A DNA stretch of 5,314 bases from JBOGVZ01 sp050692985 (GTDB taxonomy: Bacteria; Actinomycetota; UBA4738; CALAEC01). Position numbers and translations under genes: made by a program. Position 1 is the stretch's first letter; the number at the start of each line of letters is the position of its first letter. The DNA lies in the NCBI GenBank assembly GCA_050692985.1, contig JBOGVZ010000018.1, positions 1 through 5,314 of the forward strand, given 5' to 3'. The notes under the pieces are model-generated. The model ran no database searches and was not told the origin of the DNA. It worked only from the letters and a program-made list of their open reading frames with translations. Shown here one piece after another: positions 1-4,876 of this stretch.

Positions 1-2
1 TC

Positions 3-311
3 GGACTTGAGGTGCTCATGGATCTTGATGAGCAGGGGGGGAGGGGTGTCATCCTGAAGGTCCCGGAGGCAACCCTGGAGCTGGTGGACGCGGACCACGG
101 CGGGATGGTCGACGAGGTGGAGGTCGGCCGCCGCCTCGGAGAGCGGGTTCGGATCGCCGTCCAGGTCGACGATCTCGAGACAGCCAGTCGGACGGTGCTC
201 GAAACCGGGGCCGCGGCCATGGCTGCCGCGGTCGAGACTCCCTGGGGGGATCACAACCAGCGGTTCAGGGCAAAGGATGGCACGCAGCTCACGCTATTCC
301 AGTCGCCCTAG
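3..311 (+). CDS. VOC-superfamily (glyoxalase/bleomycin-resistance-like) protein, C-terminal part
   Basis: The frame is open to the left edge, so this is the 3' part (about 102 codons) of a gene that starts outside the window. The GTG at 12 is probably an internal valine. The fragment begins GLEVLMDLDEQGGRG, which resembles the 'LGLEV' segment after the first helix of VOC proteins, followed by a TLELVD strand and a second betaalphabetabetabeta unit. That unit ends in PWGDHNQRF and GTQLTLF, the usual VOC C-terminal hairpin. VOC proteins are small cytosolic metal-dependent enzymes or drug-binding proteins (lyases, dioxygenases, bleomycin binders). The substrate cannot be told from this half, and the first metal-ligand region is missing. 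The stop TAG (309-311) lies in a CTAG palindrome. Family call is fairly sure; function is unknown. Confidence 0.8.
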   Translation, partial: GLEVLMDLDEQGGRGVILKVPEATLELVDADHGGMVDEVEVGRRLGERVRIAVQVDDLETASRTVLETGAAAMAAAVETPWGDHNQRFRAKDGTQLTLFQSP

Positions 312-596
312 GAGCCTTCGGAGCCCTGTATCCGCCGAACCGTTGTCGGTGGCGAGGCGGTGGTGGTGGCGGACGAGACCCGGGACCTGAAGAAGGCCAA
401 TCGGTTTGGGAGCAATCGCGGCAGCCCGAACCAGTGGGAGCATGCTGTTCTCGAAGCGGGTGATGCCGCAGATCCGGTCGCCGGTGAGGGTGAGGACGAG
501 GAGGCCGGTCCCGTGGCGGATGTCGGTAGGGGCGCGCAGGTAGGCCCCGAACGCCGGCTGACCGTTGGCTCGCGTCGGGACGAGGCTCTCCCGGTC
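294..596 (-). pseudogene. C-terminal remnant of an ECF RNA polymerase sigma factor with SnoaL-like tail
   Basis: Reading the - strand from 596 gives LVPTRANGQPAFGAYLR, then TGLLVLTLTGDRICGITRF. These are characteristic of the C-terminal SnoaL-like (NTF2-fold) domain of long ECF sigma factors (SigJ / sigma-70 TIGR02960-like). A TAG at 599-597 lies directly upstream in the same frame, and none of the three upstream - frames resembles the rest of such a protein. The sigma2/sigma4 regions are therefore absent. After NSMLP the expected ending (WFGLPRLLPNR) is found only in another frame, implying one extra base in a CCC run near 445-449. As read, the frame stops at 294; the corrected frame stops at 308, inside the CTAG shared with the VOC stop. 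The remnant can no longer bind core polymerase or promoters. Family recognition comes from remembered motifs. Confidence 0.7.
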
Positions 597-669
597 CTAC
601 GACGAGCAGGTGGAGGCCTGGGAAGCGGAGGCGCTGCGGGACCAGGGTGGGCATTCGCGTCTGAGTTAA
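577..669 (+). other. Possible C-terminal scrap of an unknown + strand protein in a gene-free stretch
   Basis: Between the sigma-factor remnant and the ltrA leader (597-745) there is no intact gene. One + frame ends with SYDEQVEAWEAEALRDQ, followed by GGHSRLS and a TAA at 667-669. This reads like an amphipathic acidic helix at a protein end rather than the arginine- and proline-rich text of shadow frames. It has no start and no upstream continuation that I recognise. It may be the tail of a gene cut by the same rearrangement that truncated the sigma factor, or chance. No family is assigned. Confidence 0.25.
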
Positions 670-697
670 CCGAGCCGCCGATGAGTTCGGCCCTCGG
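670..697 (+). terminator. Weak stem-loop just after the scrap's TAA
   Basis: CCGAGCCG (670-677) pairs with CGGC...TCGG (688-697) as 4+4 bp with a 2-nt bulge (CC, 692-693) and a 10-nt loop. It starts one base after the TAA at 667-669. There is no T-run, so it is at best a degenerate or factor-assisted terminator left over from the lost upstream gene. Confidence 0.25.
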
Positions 698-736
698 GGG
701 AGTCAGATCCTCGGGATGAATACCGCGGCCGGGAGT

Positions 737-742
737 AGGAGG
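737..742 (+). promoter_or_regulatory. Shine-Dalgarno AGGAGG placed for the leader ORF, not for ltrA
   Basis: This is a perfect AGGAGG. It lies 3 nt before ATG 746 and 6 nt before the in-frame TTG 749, but 35 nt before the ltrA ATG at 778, too far to serve it directly. The sequence immediately before 778 contains only a weak GAGAG (766-770). Initiation is therefore expected at 746/749. Confidence 0.5.
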
Positions 743-745
743 AGT

Positions 746-781
746 ATGTTGCCATCCAGAAACGCGAGAGACCCTGGATGA
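746..781 (+). CDS. Putative 11-codon leader ORF overlapping the ltrA start (ATGA)
   Basis: ATG at 746 (or TTG at 749) follows a strong AGGAGG and encodes MLPSRNARDPG, ending at TGA 779-781. The stop overlaps the ltrA ATG (778-780) as ATGA, the classic geometry for translational coupling by terminating and re-initiating ribosomes. The peptide has no recognisable family. Alternatively, these codons are the real N-terminus of LtrA separated from it by a one-base change, since LtrA proteins often have a short basic N-terminal stretch before the LELFFDLVFV motif. Both readings explain why the best ribosome-binding site is here. Confidence 0.35.
   Translation: MLPSRNARDPG
753..780 (+). promoter_or_regulatory. 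Inverted repeat sequestering the ltrA start codon
   Basis: CATCCAG (753-759) is the exact reverse complement of CTGGATG (774-780), with a 14-nt loop (760-773) that contains the weak GAGAG. In mRNA the right arm holds the ltrA initiation codon, so the hairpin would hide the start. It lies entirely inside the 11-codon leader ORF, so ribosomes translating the leader would open it. Pairing is seen directly; a regulatory role is inferred. By rough count a handful of 7-bp inverted repeats are expected by chance in a window this size, so the placement is the main argument. Confidence 0.35.
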
Positions 782-1989
782 GCGATCGACAGATCGAACC
801 CGGACAACGGGTGACGCCCCTCGAGCTCTTCTTTGATCTCGTCTTCGTCTTCGCCATCACACAGGTCACGGGGTTCCTCGCCGATAGCCCGACGTGGGGT
901 GGCCTGCTGCGGGGCCTGCTACTGCTTGGCGCGCTGTGGTGGGCGTGGGCCTCCTACGCCTGGCTGACGAATACGCTCAACCCGGAAGAGGGTGCGGTCC
1001 GGCTCGCCGTGTTCGGCGCCATGGCCGCGATGCTCATCGTGTCGCTCGCCACACCGAACGCCTTCGGCAGGGACGGCGTGGCCTTCGGCGTCGCGTACTT
1101 CATCGTGCGCGCCCTCCACCTCGTTCTGTACGCGATCGCCGGCCGGGGCGATCGCGACTTGCTGGGCGCCGTAGCCAGGATCGTGCCGACCTCTACCGTC
1201 GGTCCGATTCTGGTCCTGGTGGCGGACTTCCTCGAGGGCGTCCCACAGCTGGCGACGTGGGGTGCGGCGTTGGCGGTCGATTACCTCGGGGTCTTGGTCG
1301 GCCACATGCGGGGATGGCGCGTCTCGCCAGAGCACTTCGTCGAGCGCCACGGCCTGGTCATGATCATCGCACTCGGAGAGTCGATCGTCGCGATCGGGGT
1401 CGGCGCGGTGGGGCTGCCCCTCGATGCCGGCCTGATCGCGGCCGCCCTCCTGGGGATCGCCGTGGTCGCCTCGCTCTGGTGGTCGTATTTCGACTGGGTT
1501 GCCTTCGTCGCCCAGGCCAGGCTGGCCGAGGCGACCGGCCCGGAGCGCGCCGCGCTCGCACGTGACCTGTACTCCTATCTGCACCTGCCGATGGTCGTGG
1601 GGATCGTCCTGTTTGCCCTCGGGCTGAAGACGACGCTTGCTCACGTCGATAGCTCGCTACGAACCATCCCGGCCCTGGGCCTGTGTGGCGGCGTCGCGCT
1701 GTACCTGCTCGCCCACGTCGCCCTGCGGCTGCGTATCGGCGGCGGACTGGGACACGGTCGGCCGGTCGCCACGATCGTGCTACTCGGGCTGGTTCCCCTC
1801 GCCAGAGAGGTGCCCTCCCTCGCCGCACTCGGGCTGGTCGCGGTCGTCTGCGCCGGCCTGATCGCCTACGAGGCACTCCGCTACCCCCACGCGCGCGCCT
1901 GGATCCGGAGCCGACGCGGGGCCTTCACCATGGAGGAGGCCGCTCGCGTTGCGAGTACCCGCGGGCGCCCCCGTCGTCGCCGAGCCTGA
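778..1989 (+). CDS. ltrA: LtrA-family (low temperature requirement A) multi-pass membrane protein
   Basis: This 403-residue protein is close to the usual length of the LtrA family (PF06772). The N-terminal signature LELFFDLVFVFAITQ sits at residues 15-29, and the second family signature, ERHGLVMIIALGESIVAIG, at 189-207. Hydrophobic segments repeat along the whole chain (roughly 18-32, 44-66, 77-93, 101-118, 135-150, 158-176, 192-212, 216-242, 267-285, 297-316, 327-343, 346-365), giving an inner-membrane protein with about 10-12 passes. The C-terminus is basic (RGRPRRRRA) and likely cytoplasmic. The family is named from a Listeria gene needed for growth in the cold; its biochemical activity is not established, so transport is only a guess. 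The ATG at 778 lacks a good SD of its own and overlaps the stop of the upstream leader ORF. The gene looks intact and converges on the tfoX-like gene. Confidence 0.9.
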   Translation: MSDRQIEPGQRVTPLELFFDLVFVFAITQVTGFLADSPTWGGLLRGLLLLGALWWAWASYAWLTNTLNPEEGAVRLAVFGAMAAMLIVSLATPNAFGRDGVAFGVAYFIVRALHLVLYAIAGRGDRDLLGAVARIVPTSTVGPILVLVADFLEGVPQLATWGAALAVDYLGVLVGHMRGWRVSPEHFVERHGLVMIIALGESIVAIGVGAVGLPLDAGLIAAALLGIAVVASLWWSYFDWVAFVAQARLAEATGPERAALARDLYSYLHLPMVVGIVLFALGLKTTLAHVDSSLRTIPALGLCGGVALYLLAHVALRLRIGGGLGHGRPVATIVLLGLVPLAREVPSLAALGLVAVVCAGLIAYEALRYPHARAWIRSRRGAFTMEEAARVASTRGRPRRRRA

Positions 1990-2007
1990 TGGCTTGCCGT
2001 CGCCATC
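1988..2007. terminator. Small hairpin between convergent ltrA and tfoX-like stops
   Basis: GATGGC (1988-1993) is the reverse complement of GCCATC (2002-2007), a 6-bp stem with an 8-nt loop. It occupies the 17-nt gap and reaches into both stop codons. It reads the same on either strand and so could serve both genes, but it is short and has no T-run on either side. Confidence 0.3.
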
Positions 2008-2342
2008 TAGCGCTTCGCGGGGAGCGAGCGAGCGTATGTCGTGCCAAGTTTGAGCCACTTGGCGAGCTGCCTTTTGGTGCGAAGGTCTTCTGAAGCGACC
2101 CGCAGCCAACCGTTCATCGCACGTCCGCGCATCGCCATGGGGCGAGCGGTCGTCGTCGCAACGAGTGTGTCCGACTGAGCCGGATCGACTCGAACCAACG
2201 CTCCACCCTGACCGCTTGCCGCCACCGCCATATTGCCGCCGATGAGAAACGCGAGCCCGCCGAACATCTTCTTCTCGGTCACATCGGGCTCGCCACCGAT
2301 CAGGTCACGTATTCGATCCGCGAGTTCCTCGTCGTAGGCCAT
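2007..2342 (-). CDS. TfoX/Sxy N-terminal domain protein (stand-alone)
   Basis: This 111-residue small cytosolic protein matches the TfoX N-terminal domain family (PF04993) over its whole length. It opens with MAYDEELADRIRDLI, then VTEKKMFGGLAFLIGGNM (KKMFGG at 24-29), LVRVDP (49-54), RPMAMRGRAMNGWLRV (67-82) and LAKWLKLGTTYARSLP near the end. Proteobacterial TfoX/Sxy activates competence genes through CRP, but the short single-domain versions common in Actinobacteria have no proven role, so competence should not be assumed. I chose ATG 2342 because AGGA (2355-2352) lies 9 nt upstream and family members start here; ATG 2351 has the SD abutting it. The frame is open far upstream, through the JAMM domain to 2819, so a longer fusion product is possible. 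Coding looks intact. Confidence 0.85.
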   Translation of the reverse strand: MAYDEELADRIRDLIGGEPDVTEKKMFGGLAFLIGGNMAVAASGQGGALVRVDPAQSDTLVATTTARPMAMRGRAMNGWLRVASEDLRTKRQLAKWLKLGTTYARSLPAKR

Positions 2343-2459
2343 TCGGGCCATCCTAACGTCACGAGACATACACCCACGGGTCTCGTCAGGCTCTCGGGGC
2401 GTCGACCTTCGAGATGCGGTCGGCCGCCGGGCGGAGGCCGCCGTCTTACTGGACGCGCA

Positions 2460-3090
2460 CGAGGGCGCGCGCTCGATGTAGTTATCGCGTACTCGAACCA
2501 GGCGGAGGCTTGGCCCGACCGGTGAGTAGATGAGCCACCAGAGCGGAAATCGGGACATCGAGTGACGGTCCAGCGAGGACGGCCTGGGGCCGAGCGTTGG
2601 GTGTGTGTGGAAGCAGCCGTACAGGAGCAGGTTTCGAGCTCGGAGTCTTCGAGCCACGGCGAAGCCTCGCGAAGTGATGCGGAAGCCGTTTCGTGATCGG
2701 GCTGCGTTTGGCACGGCCACGACGTACAGACGCACCGAAGTGCCCCGTCGTTGACCCCCGATCAGCCCGCACGCCTCGCGGGGGAACGCCTGGAAGGCGA
2801 TCCGATTCCTTCTCCGACTTCACGAGGTCAAGGAGCTCACCGAAGACAGAACCGGGGGAGATGCTCTGCCCACCGATGATCTCGCCCTCACCGACCTCCT
2901 CGCCGCGTGGCGGTTGAAAGAAGACGGCCGGTCGCCGCGCCGCTTCTTCCCCGGTGACGCCGACCATGTCGCGGATGGTCTCCATGATCTGCGCGTCGGC
3001 GCGGAGGAGTCGCATCATCTCGTCCAGGATCTCCGCCTGTCGGCGGCGAAGCTCCTCGTCGCCGGTACGCTCGTTCCCGGTGTCCGCCAT
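2460..3090 (-). pseudogene. JAMM/MPN-type (Mov34/PAD-1) metalloprotease-like gene, interrupted by a +1 frameshift
   Basis: From ATG 3090 (preceded by AAGGGG, 7-nt spacing) the first frame gives about 95-100 residues: a charged helical N-terminus (RRRQAEILDEMMRLLRADAQ...), then FFQPPRGEEVGEGEIIGG and a helix FGELLDLVKSEKE. The match then moves to another frame: FPREACGLIGG, LYVVAVPNAA, NGFRI and YGCFHTHPTLGPRPSSLD, then LWWLIYSP and LRLVRVRDNYIERAP. This contains every JAMM metal-site residue: the Glu of PREACG and HxH-x7-S-x2-D (the two His codons at 2609-2607 and 2603-2601). JAMM proteins are Zn isopeptidases or peptidases that remove ubiquitin-like or carrier proteins, or act in cysteine-donor pathways. 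No such partner is visible here. The second frame opens only after TGA 2822-2820 and has no ATG/GTG/TTG before the catalytic Glu, so one base must be skipped, most simply in the G5 run at 2780-2784. It may be a true mutation, a sequencing error, or recoding. The 3' limit is uncertain because the frame runs on into tfoX. Confidence 0.65.
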
Positions 3091-3119
3091 CGCTCGTCCC
3101 CTTCTCGCGGTCCCGGCAA

Positions 3120-3148
3120 ATCATGATAAACCACTGGTTCCCGGTCAA
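3120..3148 (-). promoter_or_regulatory. Sigma-70-like promoter for the JAMM gene
   Basis: On the - strand a -35 TTGACC (3148-3143, 5 of 6 to consensus) is followed after exactly 17 bp by CATGAT (3125-3120, 4 of 6). This would start transcription near 3113 and leave a leader of roughly 20-25 nt before the ATG at 3090. The local sequence (TTTATCATGATTTG) is AT-rich against a GC-rich background, which supports the call. Confidence 0.5.
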
Positions 3149-3159
3149 GGTGCCGGTCA
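3141..3159. repeat. Two direct copies of CCGGTCA, 12-bp period, over the -35 region
   Basis: CCGGTCA occurs at 3141-3147 and again at 3153-3159 (on the - strand TGACCGG twice). The proximal copy overlaps the predicted -35 hexamer of the JAMM promoter. This is a possible operator or activator site, but two 7-mers could be chance. Confidence 0.3.
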
Positions 3160-3279
3160 GGGCGGAACGGGCTCCCTGCGGTAGTCTCGAGCGGCTGGCC
3201 CTGAATATCGCGATCACCGGGACCGGCAAGTTCGGCCGACAACTCGGTGACGCTACCCGACACAGCAGAGGAATGATCT

Positions 3280-3285
3280 AGGTGG
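3280..3285 (+). promoter_or_regulatory. Ribosome-binding site AGGTGG for the serine hydrolase
   Basis: AGGTGG (with GGAG continuing to 3287) lies 6 nt before ATG 3292 and fixes that start. The rest of the 3149-3279 divergent region shows no convincing -35/-10 pair for the + strand, only an 8-bp palindrome ATCGCGAT at 3207-3214. Confidence 0.55.
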
Positions 3286-3291
3286 AGAGCG

Positions 3292-4149
3292 ATGAGCGCG
3301 GGGGTTGAGGAGACCACGTCCGGGAGCATCGACGACCTCACCCCCCTGGTGGGCCAGTGGTCCATGAGCACAGTCTCCGCCGGCGTCACCGACCCCGAGC
3401 GCACCCTCGGGCTAGTCGGCGATCCCGAGCGGGTCACGCGCATCGCCTCGGTGGGCAAGCTGCTGGTGGGGATGGCTGCCCTGGTGGCGGTGGAGGAGGG
3501 GACGATCGACCTCGACGAGCCAGCCGGCCCCGAAGGCTCCGCGGTCCGGCACCTTCTCGCCCACGCCTCCGGGTTGGCCTTCGACGGGGAGGCGATCCTC
3601 GCCCCTGCCGGGCGACGGCGGATCTACTCCAACACCGGGATCGAGCGGTTCGCGGATCACCTGGCCGCCCGGGCCGGGATGCCGTTCGAGGAGTACCTCC
3701 GGCTGGGCGTGCTGGAACCGCTGGGGATGGGCCGTACCGAGCTCCGAGGGTCGCCTGCCCACGCCGTGTGGAGCACCGTGTCCGACCTGCTGGCCTTCTG
3801 CCGGGAGTTGCTCCGGCCCAGCTTGATCTCGCCCGCCACCCTGGCCGAAGCGACGCGTCCCCAGTTGGCCGACCTTGCGGGGGTGCTGCCCGATATCGGT
3901 CGGTTCGATCCGAACCCGTGGGGGCTGACCTTCGAGATCCGGGACCATAAGCAGCCTCACTGGACGGGGCGGCGCAACTCGCCGGCCACGTTCGGCCACT
4001 TCGGCGGGACCGGGACCTTCCTGTGGGTGGACCCGGAGGCCGGACTGGCGACGGTCGTCCTCACCGACCGGGACTTCGGGCCTTGGGCCCTGGAGGCCTG
4101 GCCGCGGTTCTCCGACGCGGTGCTGGAACGCTACGCTCCGCCAGGCTGA
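3292..4149 (+). CDS. Serine hydrolase of the beta-lactamase/PBP fold (class C-like, PF00144)
   Basis: This 285-residue protein carries all three active-site elements of SxxK acyl-transferases in order: SVGK at 53-56 (nucleophile S53, general base K56), YSN at 112-114, and HFG at 236-238 in place of the KTG triad, as usual in class C-like esterases and peptidases. Supporting segments are VRHLLAHASGLAFDGE, the lid-like EYLRLGVLEPLGMGRTEL, HAVWSTVSDLLAF, and GGTGTFLWVDPEAGLATVVL near the end. It is shorter than most class C beta-lactamases, and there is no signal peptide or transmembrane segment, so a cytoplasmic esterase or peptidase is more likely than periplasmic antibiotic resistance. The start is set by AGGTGG 6 nt upstream. 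The gene is intact and single, divergent from the JAMM gene, and its 3' end abuts a DsbA remnant. The true substrate is unknown. Confidence 0.88.
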   Translation: MSAGVEETTSGSIDDLTPLVGQWSMSTVSAGVTDPERTLGLVGDPERVTRIASVGKLLVGMAALVAVEEGTIDLDEPAGPEGSAVRHLLAHASGLAFDGEAILAPAGRRRIYSNTGIERFADHLAARAGMPFEEYLRLGVLEPLGMGRTELRGSPAHAVWSTVSDLLAFCRELLRPSLISPATLAEATRPQLADLAGVLPDIGRFDPNPWGLTFEIRDHKQPHWTGRRNSPATFGHFGGTGTFLWVDPEAGLATVVLTDRDFGPWALEAWPRFSDAVLERYAPPG

Positions 4150-4172
4150 CCCCCAAACGCTCGGTTCTACCG

Positions 4173-4376
4173 CGCTTCTCGGAGGAGCTGCGAACGCGCA
4201 AGCACGCGCCCAGGATCGCTCGTGACGTCGACAGCGCCGATCAGAGCGGGGTCGTCGGCACGCCAACCTTCTTCATCAACGGGCGTCGGCACTACGGCCC
4301 CTACGACCTCGACACCCTGGCGGGCAGGGTGGAGCGAGAGGCCAGAGAGACCATCGCCCGGGGGCGACCCGCGTGA
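4173..4376 (+). pseudogene. C-terminal remnant of a DsbA-like (thioredoxin-fold) protein
   Basis: About 67 residues in the frame ending at TGA 4374-4376 read RFSEELRTRKHAPRIARDV, then SGVVGTPTFFINGRRHYGPYD and a terminal helix LAGRVEREA. This is the second half of the DsbA/FrnE-like fold, including the cis-Pro loop (GTPTFF). It is also the tail found fused to NhaA Na+/H+ antiporters in some Actinobacteria. The N-terminal half with the CxxC redox pair is absent: upstream, the same frame runs through the 3' end of the serine hydrolase as a shadow. There is no plausible start codon or SD in the homologous part. The fragment probably became truncated when the serine hydrolase gene was joined here. 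It is not expected to be functional. Confidence 0.7.
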
Positions 4377-4396
4377 TTACAACTGGAAGACTTCCG

Positions 4397-4873
4397 TCAG
4401 CCGGAACGCAGCTCGGCGACCCACTCCCGGAGCCGGGGCAGATGCTCCCCGTAGTGCTCGGCTCCTGCCTTTCCGATCCAGTACGCCGCTTCCGGGGTCA
4501 GCTCCGGGAGCTCGCCCCACGCCAGGAGCATCCGGGCTCTGGCTGCTGAGGCCTGGGCCCGAACCGTCTGGAGGGGCACGTCCTTCATGATGTCGAGGAA
4601 CGTCCGGTTCATCGCATCGATGTCGGTCTCCTCGTGTCTGTACGTGCCCACTCTGATCCGTAGCAGGAAGACACCGGCCTCGGCCAGCCAGCTCCCGATG
4701 TGGGCCAGGAGGTCCTTGGCCGACCACCCCTCCGAGTAGTAGCCGGGCTGCTCCGTCTCCTGCGGCGTGAGGGAGTCCATCAGCGCATGGAGCTCGTCCC
4801 AGCCGGCGTCCTCCGCGGCCATCAATACGGAGGCATCCGGTTGGCTTCCCGTCTCGGGTCCTCGGCCGTCCAC
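4397..4873 (-). CDS. DinB / maleylpyruvate-isomerase-N (MDMPI)-like four-helix protein
   Basis: This 158-residue protein has the DinB/MDMPI signature GWSAKDLLAHIGSWLAEAG (49-67) and a C-terminal HxxxH (H140, H144 in EHYGEHLPRLREW). With H58 these make the three-histidine metal site typical of the superfamily. Members include mycothiol- or bacillithiol-dependent transferases and isomerases and ClbS/DfsB-type protective hydrolases. The exact reaction is not readable, though a thiol-dependent transferase is plausible in an actinobacterium. The GTG start at 4873 has GGAAGG 7 nt upstream; an alternative is the ATG at codon 18 (MAAEDAGWDEL), where homology seems to begin but no SD is seen. It begins 3 nt after the stop of the upstream TPR gene, so the two are probably co-transcribed and translationally coupled. 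The stop lies 20 nt from the DsbA remnant's stop. Confidence 0.75.
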   Translation of the reverse strand: MDGRGPETGSQPDASVLMAAEDAGWDELHALMDSLTPQETEQPGYYSEGWSAKDLLAHIGSWLAEAGVFLLRIRVGTYRHEETDIDAMNRTFLDIMKDVPLQTVRAQASAARARMLLAWGELPELTPEAAYWIGKAGAEHYGEHLPRLREWVAELRSG

Positions 4874-4876
4874 GAC

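Noticed and set aside
289..654. 121-codon - strand ORF across the sigma remnant
   Set aside because: It is a neighbouring frame of the sigma tail; its P/R/H-rich sequence has no homology, while the adjacent frame gives the family motifs.
360..719. 119-codon + strand ORF over the sigma remnant
   Set aside because: It is the antisense of the sigma-like frame, composed of G/A/V/R-rich text without any recognisable domain or SD.
919..1644. Long - strand open frame opposite ltrA (241 codons)
   Set aside because: Low-complexity R/D/G/H-rich translation with no family resemblance; it is an antisense shadow of GC-rich ltrA, whose + frame matches its family throughout.
2482..2780. Continuation of the JAMM N-terminal frame to 2482
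   Set aside because: After about 2784 this frame becomes R/P/S-rich with no motif, while the neighbouring frame carries the complete JAMM core; the text is out of frame.
2007..3090. Ubiquitin-like conjugation/deconjugation operon around the JAMM gene
   Set aside because: No ubiquitin/ThiS-like, E1/ThiF-like or E2-like gene is present in the window; the neighbours are TfoX and a serine hydrolase, which do not belong to such operons.
3292..4149. Antibiotic-resistance beta-lactamase
   Set aside because: The fold and SxxK/YxN motifs are shared with many esterases and peptidases; there is no signal peptide and no KTG motif, so resistance is not supported.
4023..4172. Upstream part of the + ORF leading into the DsbA remnant
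   Set aside because: It overlaps the serine hydrolase 3' end in another frame and is G/R-rich shadow; only the part from about 4173 is DsbA-like.
3412..4266. 284-codon - strand frame opposite the serine hydrolase
   Set aside because: R/G/P-rich with no motifs, mirroring codon bias of the + strand gene that has all three active-site motifs.
4384..4394. Near-palindrome GGAAG-A-CTTCC between the DsbA remnant and the DinB-like gene, considered as a terminator
   Set aside because: A one-base loop cannot form a hairpin, and there is no T-run on either strand.
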